NCBI GenBank assembly: GCA_024399545.1
Contig: JAKSNS010000024.1
Coordinates: 1-42,906, forward strand
Length of the DNA: 42,906 nt
DNA from: Paludibacteraceae bacterium
GTDB lineage: Bacteria > Bacteroidota > Bacteroidia > Bacteroidales > Paludibacteraceae
Direction of reading: 5' to 3'
Shown here: positions 1 to 8,777 of the stretch, in pieces
Layout of the letters: each line of letters starts with the position of its first letter
Numbering within the stretch: position 1 is the stretch's first letter
Translations under genes and position numbers: made by a program
The notes under the pieces: model-generated
What the model saw: the letters and a program-made list of their open reading frames with translations, nothing else
Databases searched by the model: none
Told to the model about the DNA's origin: nothing

Positions 1-83
1 GGAGACGGAGCAGGCTCCGTCTTTACAGGGGTTGCATTGTGACATAAAAATAAGATTGTACCAAGTTATTATTTCATCATCAC
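1..83 (+). repeat. MITE-like family 1, copy 1 (cut by window edge)
   Basis: Right part (element positions 50-132) of the 132-bp repeat seen complete at 3092-3223. It contains the hairpin GACGGAGCAGGCTCCGTC (8-bp arms, 2-base loop) and the right inverted terminus ending CATCAC. It differs from the other copies at a few bases (gttgcattgtgacat instead of gttgcattatgatat). It is joined directly to copy 2. Confidence 0.85.
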
Positions 84-207
84 TAAATAATAAATTGGTA
101 CGATTTGAAAAGCATATATTGTTTGGAGACGGAGCAGGCTCCGTCTTTACAGGGGTTGCATTATGATATAAAAATAAGATTGTACCAAGTTATTATTTCA
201 TCATCAC
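84..207 (+). repeat. MITE-like family 1, copy 2 (lacks first 8 bases)
   Basis: Begins at element position 9 (TAAATAATAAATTGG) directly after the CATCAC end of copy 1 and runs to the normal right end. The two copies therefore form a head-to-tail tandem with loss of the first eight bases of copy 2. It ends 47 bases before the nitroreductase start and supplies most of that gene's upstream region. Confidence 0.88.
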
Positions 208-254
208 TAAACAATTGGACATTTGCGAAAATTGAATTAAAAAGCATAAGTAAT

Positions 255-779
255 ATGTCATTCTTAGACCTGTTGATAAACCGCCGTTCAATCCGCAAAT
301 ACGAGGAACGGCAAATCGAAAAAGAGAAACTGGATAAAATCCTGACCGCTGCCCTCATGTCCCCTGCCTCAAAACGCACCAACGGTTGGGAGTTTGTTGT
401 CGTTCAGGACAAGGAGATGCTCAAACGCCTCTCCTGTAGCCGTGAGATGGGTTCCCAGCTCCTTGAAGGCGCGGCTGCCGCCATCGTCGTATGTGCCGAC
501 CCTCGCAAGAGCGACGTCTGGTTCTGCGATGCCTCGATTGCCTCGCTGATAATCCAACTTGAGGCTGCCGACCTTGGTCTTGGCTCATGTTGGGTGCAGA
601 CCTACAAGCGTCAACACACAGAGACTGAAACAGCAGGCGAGTATATCAAAACCCTCTTGGGCATTCCTGCCGAACTTGAGGTGATGAACATCGTCTCTCT
701 TGGCTACAAGAACGAGGAGCGCAAACCTTACGACCTCGACAAACTGCTCTATGACAAAATCCATTACGACAAGTTCTGA
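255..779 (+). CDS. Nitroreductase-family protein (FMN-dependent oxidoreductase)
   Basis: 174 aa. The N-terminal RRSIRKYEERQIEKEKL and the following SPASKRTNGWEFVVV are the classic nitroreductase-fold signatures (FMN-contacting Arg-Arg-Ser and the Ser/Asn segment); LGLGSCWVQ near residue 115 is the usual mid-domain loop. The family reduces nitro compounds, quinones or flavins with NAD(P)H in the cytoplasm; the substrate cannot be told. The frame stays open upstream to base 105, but that stretch is repeat sequence, so the ATG at 255 (MSFLDLLINRRSIR) is the likely start. It overlaps the next gene by 29 bases if that gene starts at 751, suggesting coupling. Confidence 0.85.
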   Translation: MSFLDLLINRRSIRKYEERQIEKEKLDKILTAALMSPASKRTNGWEFVVVQDKEMLKRLSCSREMGSQLLEGAAAAIVVCADPRKSDVWFCDASIASLIIQLEAADLGLGSCWVQTYKRQHTETETAGEYIKTLLGIPAELEVMNIVSLGYKNEERKPYDLDKLLYDKIHYDKF

Positions 780-1542
780 AATAGTCTTCATTGGCGCTGG
801 AAACGTGGCGACAAACCTTGCCCTCGCCTTGCGTGACGCAGGACTGAACATTCGTCAGGTCTATAGCCGCACAACAGAATCAGCCTCACGGCTTGCCAAT
901 CAGATAAACACCGAGGCAATAACCGACCTTTCACAGGTAGTGCGTGATGCGGATTTTTATATATACTGCCTGAAAGACGATGTCCTGCGACAAGTTCCAC
1001 AATGGAAAATGCCGTTTTCGCAAGGCATTCACATTCACACTTCTGGCACTTGTGGCATAGAGGTTTTCCGTGAGGCAGGGTGTCGGGAATATGGGGTTTT
1101 CTACCCTTTCATGACCTTCACTCGTGAAAAACGTGCCGACTGTAGCCGCATTCCTCTCTTTATTGAAGGTTCTGACGATGTGACAGAAGGACAGATGGAA
1201 ATTTTGGCACGCTTTTTGACGGTACACATATATAAGTTAGATAGCCAAGCCAGGGCGAAACTGCACCTTGCCGGTGTCTTTGCCAACAACTTCACCAACG
1301 TCATGCTAACCATAGCTGACGACATTGCACATTCGGCAGGTGTTGACATATCTCTCCTGATGCCCCTTGTGCAGGAAACACTTGACAAAGCAGCAACCGG
1401 AAATCCATTCCGCAATCAGACAGGACCAGCCGTCCGTGGTGACAAAGGCACAATCAACGCCCATAGAAGATTACTTGCCGGTCACGCCAAAGAACTTGAA
1501 ATATACAACATACTGACAGACTACATAGAGAACCGCAAATGA
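751..1542 (+). CDS. Rossmann-like / DUF2520 domain protein
   Basis: 263 aa from the ATG at 751. EIVFIGAGNVATNLALALRDAG is an N-terminal dinucleotide-binding motif (GxGNVA); the C-terminal half (LHLAGVFANNFTNVMLTIAD, then TGPAVRGD) matches the helical DUF2520 domain, related to ProC-like and F420-dependent oxidoreductases. Function is unproven in this family. In Bacteroidales it commonly precedes a KdsC-type phosphatase, as here: its TGA overlaps the ATG of the next gene (ATGA, 1539-1542). The frame is open to 700, but that part overlaps the nitroreductase and lacks similarity to the family, so 751 is preferred. Confidence 0.8.
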   Translation: MTKSITTSSEIVFIGAGNVATNLALALRDAGLNIRQVYSRTTESASRLANQINTEAITDLSQVVRDADFYIYCLKDDVLRQVPQWKMPFSQGIHIHTSGTCGIEVFREAGCREYGVFYPFMTFTREKRADCSRIPLFIEGSDDVTEGQMEILARFLTVHIYKLDSQARAKLHLAGVFANNFTNVMLTIADDIAHSAGVDISLLMPLVQETLDKAATGNPFRNQTGPAVRGDKGTINAHRRLLAGHAKELEIYNILTDYIENRK

Positions 1543-2066
1543 ACTTCAAACAAAAACTAAACGTCATAAAGGCATTTATCTTCGACGTTGACGGAGTGCT
1601 GTCCCCAAACACAATTCCTCTGGATTCTAACGGTGTTCCGCAGCGAATGAGCAACGTCAAGGATGGATACTCGATTAACCTTGCCAACCGCCTTGGCTAC
1701 ATAATCGGAATAATCACCGGCGGCAAGGAAGAGGCTGTCCGTCTGCGCTTTGAGAACCTTGGACTGAACCCCGCCGACATATACCTTGCACAGGCGGACA
1801 AGGTTGCTGCCTACGAGGACATAAAGGCAAGATACGGCCTTGACGACAGCCAGATTATCTATATGGGCGACGACATACCCGACCTCAAAGTTATGGAGAG
1901 AGTGGGAGTGCCGGTTTGTCCTGCCGACGCTGCCCCCGAGATTCTTGAAATCGCTGTTTATGTGTCTGACAAAGAGGGTGGACGAGGTTGCGCACGTGAT
2001 GTCATTGAGCAAACCCTACGTGCGCATAACAACTGGATGTCTCACCCTGATGCTTACACTTGGTAA
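1539..2066 (+). CDS. kdsC: HAD-family phosphatase, KdsC/YrbI type (probable KDO-8-phosphate phosphatase)
   Basis: 175 aa, the normal length of the compact KdsC type, which lacks a cap domain. Motif I is FDVDGVLS (both Asp present), motif II IITGGKEEAV (Thr), and the C-terminal motif YMGDDIPDLKVM (metal-binding Asp pair). KdsC releases phosphate from 3-deoxy-D-manno-octulosonate 8-phosphate in the lipid A-core pathway. Related HAD enzymes act on N-acylneuraminate 9-phosphate, so the exact substrate is inferred. Start overlaps the preceding stop by 4 bases, indicating translational coupling. Confidence 0.85.
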   Translation: MNFKQKLNVIKAFIFDVDGVLSPNTIPLDSNGVPQRMSNVKDGYSINLANRLGYIIGIITGGKEEAVRLRFENLGLNPADIYLAQADKVAAYEDIKARYGLDDSQIIYMGDDIPDLKVMERVGVPVCPADAAPEILEIAVYVSDKEGGRGCARDVIEQTLRAHNNWMSHPDAYTW

Positions 2067-2079
2067 ATAAATAAAATCT

Positions 2080-3033
2080 ATGAATATACTAATCACCACA
2101 AAACTCCCCCGTGAAGGCTTCACCGAAATGGCAAATCACTATGTGATAATGCCCGAAAAACACAAATTCACCCCCGAGGAGTTTCTTGCCCTTATTCCCG
2201 AGGCAGATTTCATAATCTCAACATTTGACTACAAAATCACCCGCGAGATGATAATGGCTGGCAGCAAACTGAAGGCTATTATTAACTTTGGCGTAGGTTT
2301 TAACAATGTTGACCTCAAGGCGGCAGGTGAACGTAACCTGATAGTTACTAACACCCCTCTGCCTGTCATCGAGCCAACGGCAGAACACGCCTTTACTCTT
2401 ATGCTTGCTGTCTCTCACCGTGTTGCCGAACTTGACCGCCGTATGCGCATGCCAAATTCCGACATTGAGTTTGGCGTGATGATGAACCTCGGTGTGGCCA
2501 TCTACGGCAAAACCCTTGGCATAATAGGCATGGGCAATATCGGCAAATCAGTTGCCCGTCGTGCCTCAGCCTGCGGAATGAAGATACTCTACAACAAACG
2601 CCACCGTCTCACCCCCGAAGAGGAAAAAGAGTACAACGCCACATTCGTCGAGGTTGACGAACTCCTCCGCAAATCTGACTACGTATCCCTCCATTGCCCT
2701 TATACCCCTGAGACACACCACATCATAGACGAGCAGGCTTTTGGTCTCATGAAAAATGGCGCAATCCTAATAAACACCGCCCGTGGCGCATGCGTTGACG
2801 AGGCGGCGTTGGTACGTGCATTGCAAAGCCACAAACTCTTCGGTGCAGGTCTTGACGTTTACGAGTTCGAGCCAAAACTCACCCCTGAGCTCTACACCCT
2901 CGACAACGTAGTCCTCTCACCGCACATAGGCACTGGCACAATTGACGCCCGCATAGAGATGTGCCACAACTGTTGCCGCAACATACAGTACTTCCTTGAC
3001 GGCAAGTACGAGAAAATGGATAGAGTGAATTAA
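2080..3033 (+). CDS. D-isomer-specific 2-hydroxyacid dehydrogenase
   Basis: 317 aa, usual family length. NAD-binding motif GIIGMGNIGKSVARR lies mid-protein; the catalytic triad is visible as Arg in NTARGACVDEAAL, Glu in DVYEFEPK and His in LSPHIGTGT. The family reversibly reduces 2-keto acids such as glyoxylate, hydroxypyruvate or pyruvate. The sequence is nearest to the glyoxylate/hydroxypyruvate reductase group by eye, but substrate is not decided. It follows kdsC by 13 bases in the same direction. Two repeat copies lie downstream. Confidence 0.85.
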   Translation: MNILITTKLPREGFTEMANHYVIMPEKHKFTPEEFLALIPEADFIISTFDYKITREMIMAGSKLKAIINFGVGFNNVDLKAAGERNLIVTNTPLPVIEPTAEHAFTLMLAVSHRVAELDRRMRMPNSDIEFGVMMNLGVAIYGKTLGIIGMGNIGKSVARRASACGMKILYNKRHRLTPEEEKEYNATFVEVDELLRKSDYVSLHCPYTPETHHIIDEQAFGLMKNGAILINTARGACVDEAALVRALQSHKLFGAGLDVYEFEPKLTPELYTLDNVVLSPHIGTGTIDARIEMCHNCCRNIQYFLDGKYEKMDRVN

Positions 3034-3091
3034 ATTGTCGGCAAGAAAGAATATTCTAACGAGCCGATGGAAAAACGTTTGATGCCGTTAG

Positions 3092-3223
3092 GTCAGGGTT
3101 AAATAATAAATTGGTACGATTTGAAAAGCATATATTGTTTGGAGACGGAGCAGGCTCCGTCTTTACAGGGGTTGCATTATGATATAAAAATAAGATTGTA
3201 CCAAGTTATTATTTCATCATCAC
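3092..3223 (+). repeat. MITE-like family 1, copy 3 (complete, 132 bp)
   Basis: Complete element from GTCAGGGTTAAATAAT to TTTCATCATCAC. The outer 26 bases form imperfect terminal inverted repeats (21 of 26 match). It is flanked by TAG on both sides (3089-3091 and 3224-3226), consistent with a 3-bp target duplication. Central hairpin GACGGAGCAGGCTCCGTC. Confidence 0.9.
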
Positions 3224-3242
3224 TAGGCATCAGATAAGATAG

Positions 3243-3262
3243 CCAGCCATTCCTATGGCTGG
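3243..3262 (+). terminator. Hairpin between two repeat copies
   Basis: CCAGCCAT, loop TCCT, ATGGCTGG: a perfect 8-bp stem without a T tract. It lies in the spacer between copies 3 and 4 and could end transcripts from the dehydrogenase, but the missing T run makes this weak. Confidence 0.3.
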
Positions 3263-3329
3263 AAGATAAGCAGACAATCCATCCATGCCTTTAGGTATGG
3301 GATAAGGCAAATAAGACAAAACACATTAA

Positions 3330-3461
3330 GTCAGGGTTAAATAATAAATTGGTACGATTTGAAAAGCATATATTGTTTGGAGACGGAGCAGGCTCCGTCT
3401 TTACAGGGGTTGCATTATGATATAAAAATAAGATTGTACCAAGTTATTATTTCATCATCAT
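3330..3461 (+). repeat. MITE-like family 1, copy 4 (complete, 132 bp)
   Basis: Nearly identical to copy 3, with the right end CATCAT instead of CATCAC. It is flanked by TAA on both sides (3327-3329 and 3462-3464). It ends 24 bases before the thrS start codon, so it forms the immediate upstream region of thrS. Confidence 0.9.
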
Positions 3462-3485
3462 TAAATATATAAAAAACCAAACAAA

Positions 3486-5447
3486 ATGATTAAAGTAAAA
3501 TTTCCCGATGGTTCCGTACGCGAATACGCTGAAGGAACTACGGCGTACCAGATTGCCGAAAGCATCTCGCCACGTCTTGCTGCTGACATTCTCGTAGCGA
3601 CGGTCAACGACCAGATTATGGAAATCAACCGTCCAATCAACGAGGATTGCACAATCCAGCTCCACAAGTGGGACGACGCAGAAGGCAAGCACGCTTTCTG
3701 GCACACATCCGCCCACCTTATGGCTGAGGCTCTTCAGGAGTTGTACCCTGGAATCCAGTTCGGCATCGGCCCTGCAATCGAGAACGGCTTCTACTATGAC
3801 GTAATGCCAGCCGAAGGCACCGTCATCAAAGAGTCCGACCTCCCTGCAATTGAGAAAAAAATGGCAGAACTGGCTGCACGCAAAGAGGATATCACACGTC
3901 GTGACATCTCAAAGGCTGAAGTGTTGAAAATGTTTATGGACCGTGGTCAGACTTACAAATGTGAGCTCATCAACGACCTTGCTGACGGCACCATAACACT
4001 CTACACAAACGGTGCTTTCACAGACCTCTGCCGTGGTCCACATATCACTAACACAGCCGACATCAAGGCTATCAAGCTCCTCTCAGTCGCCGGTGCTTAC
4101 TGGCGTGGTGATGAGAAACGCCCTCAGATGACACGTATCTATGGTATCACATACCCTAAGAAGAAGATGCTCGACGAGTATCTGGCTTTCTTGGAAGAGG
4201 CAAAGAAACGTGACCACCGCAAGATTGGTCAGGAACTTGAACTCTTCGCTTTCTCCGAGGCTGTCGGCAAAGGTTTGCCTCTGTGGTTGCCTCGTGGCAC
4301 ACAGCTCCGCCTTCGTCTTCAGGATTTCCTCTCCGAGATTCAGCGTCGCTTCGGCTATCAGCAGGTCATCACCCCTCACATTGGTCAGAAGGAACTCTGG
4401 GTGACTTCAGGTCACTACGCTAAATACGGCAAGGACTCTTTCCAGCCAATCCACACTCCAGAGGAGGGCGAGGAGTATCTGCTCAAACCAATGAACTGCC
4501 CTCACCACTGCGAGATTTACAAGGTTAAACCTCACTCTTATAAAGACCTTCCTCTCCGCTATGCCGAGTTTGGCACAGTCTATCGTTATGAGCAGTCAGG
4601 CGAGCTTCACGGTCTTACCCGTGTACGTTCGTTCACTCAGGACGATGCTCACATCTTCTGCCGCCCTGACCAGCTTGAGGAGGAGTTCATGAAGGTTATG
4701 GACATCATCTTCATCATCTTCAACGCTCTTGACTTCAAGAACTTCGAGGCTCAGATTTCTCTCCGTGACCCTAACAACCACGAGAAGTACATCGGTTCTG
4801 ACGAGGTTTGGGAGAAGGCTGAGGCTGCGATTGTAAAGGCTTGCGAATACAAAGGTCTCAAGGCTCACAAGGAGATTGGCGAGGCTGCTTTCTATGGTCC
4901 TAAACTCGACTTCATGGTCAAGGACGCTATCGGCCGTAAATGGCAGTTGGGTACTATTCAGGTTGACTACAACCTCCCTGAGCGCTTCAAGCTCGAATAC
5001 ACAGGTGCCGACAACCAGAAACACCGCCCTGTAATGATTCACCGTGCGCCTTTCGGCTCTATGGAGCGTTTCGTGGCTGTGCTTATCGAGCATACTGGCG
5101 GCAAGTTCCCTCTCTGGCTCACACCAGACCAGGCTGTCGTTCTCCCTATTTCCGAGAAGTTCAACGACTATGCGCAGAAGGTTGTCAACGACCTCTCGAA
5201 CTACGGTGTGCGCGCTTGCGTGGATGACCGTAACGAGAAGATTGGCCGCAAGATACGCGACAACGAACTCAAGCGTATCCCTTATATGCTCATCGTCGGT
5301 GAGAACGAGATGAACGAGGGTAAGATTGCCGTACGCCGTCAAGGCGAAGGCGACCAAGGCACGATGACACCTCGTGATTTTGCCGTTATGATTAACGACC
5401 AGATTGCTGCAACAATGGATGCAAACTATAATTATCGTAAAGCATAA
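3486..5447 (+). CDS. thrS: Threonyl-tRNA synthetase
   Basis: 653 aa, full length. Domain order: TGS domain (about 1-62), editing domain with [11 protein letters not shown] and [14 protein letters not shown], class II catalytic core with MNCPHHC (zinc Cys) and motif 3 [15 protein letters not shown], then the anticodon-binding domain ([15 protein letters not shown] onward). It charges tRNA-Thr and clears mischarged Ser-tRNA in the cytoplasm. Immediately upstream is MITE copy 4; no recognisable leader peptide or T-box was seen. The next gene starts one base after the stop, so the two are probably cotranscribed. Confidence 0.98.
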   Translation: MIKVKFPDGSVREYAEGTTAYQIAESISPRLAADILVATVNDQIMEINRPINEDCTIQLHKWDDAEGKHAFWHTSAHLMAEALQELYPGIQFGIGPAIENGFYYDVMPAEGTVIKESDLPAIEKKMAELAARKEDITRRDISKAEVLKMFMDRGQTYKCELINDLADGTITLYTNGAFTDLCRGPHITNTADIKAIKLLSVAGAYWRGDEKRPQMTRIYGITYPKKKMLDEYLAFLEEAKKRDHRKIGQELELFAFSEAVGKGLPLWLPRGTQLRLRLQDFLSEIQRRFGYQQVITPHIGQKELWVTSGHYAKYGKDSFQPIHTPEEGEEYLLKPMNCPHHCEIYKVKPHSYKDLPLRYAEFGTVYRYEQSGELHGLTRVRSFTQDDAHIFCRPDQLEEEFMKVMDIIFIIFNALDFKNFEAQISLRDPNNHEKYIGSDEVWEKAEAAIVKACEYKGLKAHKEIGEAAFYGPKLDFMVKDAIGRKWQLGTIQVDYNLPERFKLEYTGADNQKHRPVMIHRAPFGSMERFVAVLIEHTGGKFPLWLTPDQAVVLPISEKFNDYAQKVVNDLSNYGVRACVDDRNEKIGRKIRDNELKRIPYMLIVGENEMNEGKIAVRRQGEGDQGTMTPRDFAVMINDQIAATMDANYNYRKA

Positions 5448-5448
5448 A

Positions 5449-7470
5449 ATGAAAAAGTTATTTTTCCTAACTCTTGCAACTATGGCTATGATTATCACTG
5501 GTTGCGACAAAAAGGCTGAAGACACTCTCGGAGCAGGAATCCTTGAGGAAAACATGGACACCACCGTTCAGCCGGGTGTCGATTTCTACAACTACGCTAC
5601 CGGCGGATGGCAGAAGCTTCATCCGCTCACTGCCGAGTACTCTCGTTTTGGGTCTTTTGACCTTTTGGCAGAGAACAACCGCGAGCAACTCCGCCAACTC
5701 ATTGACGAGATTGTGAAGGGCGAGCAGAAAACAGGTACGGAGGCACAGAAAATCAAAGACCTCTACAACGCCGCAATGGACTCTACCCGTCGCAATGCCG
5801 AGGGCGTCGAGCCTCTTGCCGAGGATCTTGCGGCAATCGCTGAAATCAAGACTGCCGAGGATTTCGCACGCTTCATGGGTCGTGACGTGGCTAACCTCTT
5901 CTTCGGAATGTACGTTGACGCAGACATTATGAACGCAAAGCAGTACTTGCTCTACATCATTCAGGCAGGTATCGGTATGGGCGAGCGTGATTACTACCTC
6001 GACAACGACGCTGCAACCACCAAGGTTCGCGACGCTTACGTTCCTTACATGGCTCAGATGCTCAACATCGCCGGTGTCAAGAATGCCGAGGCTCAGGCGA
6101 AGGCTGTCTATGACCTTGAGTACAAACTCGCCATCGCTCACAGCACAAACGTTGAGCTCCGTGACGATGCCGCTAACTATCATCTCTACACCATCGAGCA
6201 GCTGAAAGACTCTTTCCCTGGTTTCGCATGGGATGTATATTTCGCCGAGGTCGGTGTACAGCCTAAGCAGGTCAACATCGGTCAGCCAAAGGTCATCAAC
6301 ACCATGATTGAGATTCTTGCCAAGACTCCTGTCGAGACACTGAAGTCATACGCCACAGCTGCCCTGATGAGCAACGCCGCCGGCTATCTCTCAGACTCTA
6401 TCTCCGACATCGACTTTGCATTCTTTGGCAAAGTAATGTCAGGCAAGGAGCAGCAGCAGCCACGTTGGAAACGTGCCACTTCAATGGTTAACGGACAGCT
6501 CGGCATGGCTCTCGGTCACCTCTATTGCGACAAGTTCTTCCCACAGGCCAACAAGGACCGCATGGAGACTCTCGTTGCCAACCTCAAGGAGGCCTACAAG
6601 CAGCGTATTCAGAACCTTGACTGGATGGGTGCTGACACCAAGACAAAGGCTCTTGAGAAGATTGACGCTATCTACGTTAAGGTCGGTTTCCCTAAGACAT
6701 GGCGCGACTACTCTTCTGTTGGCGTTGACGCTAACGACACATATTGGGCTATGTGCAAGAAACTCAGCAAGTTCAACGCACAGTACGAGTTCTCGAAACT
6801 TGACCGTCCAGAGGTTGACAAAGACGAGTGGCTCATGACCCCTCAGACAGTCAACGCATATTACAACCCTACAACCAACGAGATTTGCTTCCCTGCCGGC
6901 ATCCTCCAATACCCATTCTTCGATATGAGTGCTGACGATGCCTTCAACTATGGCGCAATCGGTGTCGTTATCGGTCATGAGATGACTCACGGCTTTGACG
7001 ACCAGGGTTCTAAGTTCGACAAGAACGGAAACTTCAACGACTGGTGGACAGCCGAGGACCGTGCCAAGTTCACGGAGCGCACCAAGGTTATGGAGAACTA
7101 CTTCAACAACATCGTCGTTATCGACACAATCCACGCTAACGGTGCATTCACCCTTGGCGAGAACATCGCCGACCACGGTGGTCTTCAGGTTGCTTACCAG
7201 GCATTCTGCAACGCAACCAAGGATGCTCCTCTTGCCGACAAGTTCGGTCTCACCGCCGCACAGCGTTTCTTCATCGCCTACGCTAATGTTTGGGCAGGCA
7301 ATATCCGTGACGAGGAGATTATCCTCCGCACCAAGTCCGACCCTCACTCGCTCGGACGTTGGCGTGTTAACGGTGCGCTTCCACACATCAACGCATGGTA
7401 CGAGGCATTCGGCATCAAAGAGGGTGACCCTCTCTACCTTGCTCCTGAGAAACGAGTGTCTATCTGGTAA
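5449..7470 (+). CDS. M13-family zinc metallopeptidase, lipoprotein (PepO/neprilysin type)
   Basis: 673 aa. The signal peptide ends in a lipobox (MIITGC, Cys19), so it is probably a lipid-anchored envelope enzyme. Zinc motif HEMTH at about 510-514 (H510, E511, H514) and ENIAD with the third ligand E571 are intact; NAYYNPTTNEICFPAGILQYPFF is the typical M13 substrate-binding stretch. The family cuts oligopeptides up to about 40 residues. The frame is open upstream to 5404, but the ATG at 5449 gives the signal peptide and follows the thrS stop by one base. A terminator follows. Confidence 0.95.
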   Translation: MKKLFFLTLATMAMIITGCDKKAEDTLGAGILEENMDTTVQPGVDFYNYATGGWQKLHPLTAEYSRFGSFDLLAENNREQLRQLIDEIVKGEQKTGTEAQKIKDLYNAAMDSTRRNAEGVEPLAEDLAAIAEIKTAEDFARFMGRDVANLFFGMYVDADIMNAKQYLLYIIQAGIGMGERDYYLDNDAATTKVRDAYVPYMAQMLNIAGVKNAEAQAKAVYDLEYKLAIAHSTNVELRDDAANYHLYTIEQLKDSFPGFAWDVYFAEVGVQPKQVNIGQPKVINTMIEILAKTPVETLKSYATAALMSNAAGYLSDSISDIDFAFFGKVMSGKEQQQPRWKRATSMVNGQLGMALGHLYCDKFFPQANKDRMETLVANLKEAYKQRIQNLDWMGADTKTKALEKIDAIYVKVGFPKTWRDYSSVGVDANDTYWAMCKKLSKFNAQYEFSKLDRPEVDKDEWLMTPQTVNAYYNPTTNEICFPAGILQYPFFDMSADDAFNYGAIGVVIGHEMTHGFDDQGSKFDKNGNFNDWWTAEDRAKFTERTKVMENYFNNIVVIDTIHANGAFTLGENIADHGGLQVAYQAFCNATKDAPLADKFGLTAAQRFFIAYANVWAGNIRDEEIILRTKSDPHSLGRWRVNGALPHINAWYEAFGIKEGDPLYLAPEKRVSIW

Positions 7471-7489
7471 TTATTAGTACAATTGTAAA

Positions 7490-7526
7490 AAAAGCAACTT
7501 CGCGATTGTGAAGTTGCTTTTTTTTG
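7490..7526 (+). terminator. Rho-independent terminator after the M13 peptidase gene
   Basis: Stem AAGCAACTTC / GAAGTTGCTT (10 bp, 7492-7501 and 7510-7519) with an 8-base loop and a run of T. It closes the thrS-peptidase unit. Confidence 0.9.
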
Positions 7527-7720
7527 CTATTAGCCATTAGCCTTTTGCCATTGGCTTTAGGCTGCGCTTCCTCTAGTTGTTCTAGTTCTCTTAAGTCGCT
7601 GCGCTTTTCTAGAGGTTCTAGGAGTTCCAGTTTTAGAAGATGCGTTAGCGGTATGGTTTAGCTTATGCAAACGACAGGATAGTGCCAAAATTAATTGAGT
7701 TAATTGAGATAATTGAGTTA
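7527..7720. other. Non-coding spacer with low-complexity repeats
   Basis: No gene seen. It holds short degenerate direct repeats (variants of ctagttgttctag), a stretch resembling the 36-bp direct repeat near 8490 (ttagcggtatggtttagctta at about 7646-7666), and a 9-base tandem repeat TTAATTGAG / TTAATTGAG / ATAATTGAG (7691-7717) just before MITE copy 5. Confidence 0.6.
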
Positions 7721-7852
7721 GTCAGGGTTAAATAATAAATTGGTACGATTTGAAACGCATATATTGTTTGGAGACGGAGCAGGCTCCGTCTTTACAGGGG
7801 TTGCATTATGATATAAAAATAAGATTGTACCAAGTTATTATTTCATCATCAC
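7721..7852 (+). repeat. MITE-like family 1, copy 5 (complete, 132 bp)
   Basis: Complete element flanked by TTA on both sides (7718-7720 and 7853-7855). It lies between the convergent peptidase and DJ-1 genes, in the same orientation as all other copies. The sequence gagttagttggctaa near 18270 resembles an unoccupied version of this site. Confidence 0.9.
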
Positions 7853-7889
7853 TTAATTGGCTAACAAATCCTAAAACGGAGGCAGATGA

Positions 7890-8426
7890 TTAAACCAACA
7901 AAAGCCCTGAAGCGACTTCGTCGGCTTTGTCGTCGCCTTTGAGCAGGCGGACAAGTTCGAGGGCAAACTCCATGGTGAAGCCTGGGCCTGCCGCCGTGGT
8001 GACGTTGCCGTCAGTGACTACGACATTTTCGGAGATACGAGAGCCTGTTAGTTTGGACTCGAAGCCTGGGTAGCAGATTGCCTCTTTGCCGTTAAGGATG
8101 CCGAGAGGAGCGAGAACCACGGCAGGAGATGCGCAGATGGCAGCTATGCGGCATTTTGCGGTGAGGAGTGCGTCGGTGAGTTTTTTTGTGGCGGCAAGGT
8201 TGGTTGCGCCTGGCATTCCGCCTGGGAGGATGAGCATTTCGGCTTTGGTGAGGTCAACTTTGCCGATAGTTGTGTCAGCGGTGACAGGGACGTTGTGTGC
8301 GCCTGGTACTATTGGCGTGTCAAGGATTGATACTGTGGTGACGTCGATTTCGGCGCGGCGGAGAATGTCTGCCGTGGCGAGAGCTTCGATTTCCTCGAAG
8401 CCTGGGGCAAGAAATAAGTAAGTCAT
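7890..8426 (-). CDS. DJ-1/PfpI-family protein (YajL-like)
   Basis: 178 aa, usual DJ-1 length. The conserved Glu is in PGFEEIEALATADILRR and the reactive Cys sits in AAICASPAVVLAPLG (the nucleophile-elbow motif). LILPGGMPGATNL is the third family hallmark. Members of this group are described as glyoxalases/deglycases, chaperones or oxidative-stress proteins; the activity here is not decided. MITE copy 6 lies about 80 bases upstream of the start. Confidence 0.9.
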   Translation of the reverse strand: MTYLFLAPGFEEIEALATADILRRAEIDVTTVSILDTPIVPGAHNVPVTADTTIGKVDLTKAEMLILPGGMPGATNLAATKKLTDALLTAKCRIAAICASPAVVLAPLGILNGKEAICYPGFESKLTGSRISENVVVTDGNVTTAAGPGFTMEFALELVRLLKGDDKADEVASGLLLV

Positions 8427-8469
8427 AATTTTGTTTGATTTAGTTAAAGTTATTTGTTGTTTTTCAAAG

Positions 8470-8673
8470 TAAGTTCAGATATAATAGATTTAGCGGGATG
8501 GTTTAGTCAGGGTTAAATAATAAATTGGTACGATTTGAAACGCATATATTGTTTGGAGACGGAGCAGGCTCCGTCTTTACAGGGGTTGCATTATGATATA
8601 AAAATAAGATTGTACCAAGTTATTATTTCATCATCACTAAGTTCAGATATAATATATTTAGCGGGATGGCTTA
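8470..8673. repeat. 36-bp direct repeats flanking MITE copy 6
   Basis: Units at 8470-8505 and 8638-8673 agree at 34 of 36 positions (taagttcagatataata, then g or t, then atttagcgggatgg, then t or c, then tta). The 132-bp MITE sits exactly between them. Either it inserted at the junction of an existing tandem pair, or the flank was duplicated around it. Confidence 0.85.
8506..8637 (+). repeat. MITE-like family 1, copy 6 (complete, 132 bp)
   Basis: Complete element with the same ends and core as copies 3-5. Unlike those, the three flanking bases differ (TTA left, TAA right); the flank is instead a 36-bp direct repeat. It lies upstream of the DJ-1 gene and downstream of the TonB gene. The remaining spacer (8674-8777) shows no gene. 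Confidence 0.9.
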
Positions 8674-8777
8674 GCTTACGCACGCCACAGAAATGTGGGT
8701 TATGTGTCGCTACGTTATCCATGGCTTACGCCACTTCTGTTTCAGATCTTGTTAATAACCTGCGAGACTTGAGTTGG

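Noticed and set aside
105..254. Extended N-terminus of the nitroreductase
   Set aside because: The upstream frame is mostly MITE sequence; the same peptide reappears at 8535 without any gene. The family N-terminus begins at 255.
3226..3485. T-box or other tRNA-sensing leader before thrS
   Set aside because: The space is filled by a MITE copy, and no T-box sequence was found.
4596..5564. Long minus-strand frame opposite thrS and the peptidase start
   Set aside because: It is antisense to well-conserved genes, lacks any domain, and arises from the codon use of the sense genes. The same holds for 6481-7386.
1..8640. CRISPR array from the repeated 132-bp units
   Set aside because: Units are dispersed, far longer than CRISPR repeats, without regular spacers or cas genes, and have inverted ends with target duplications.
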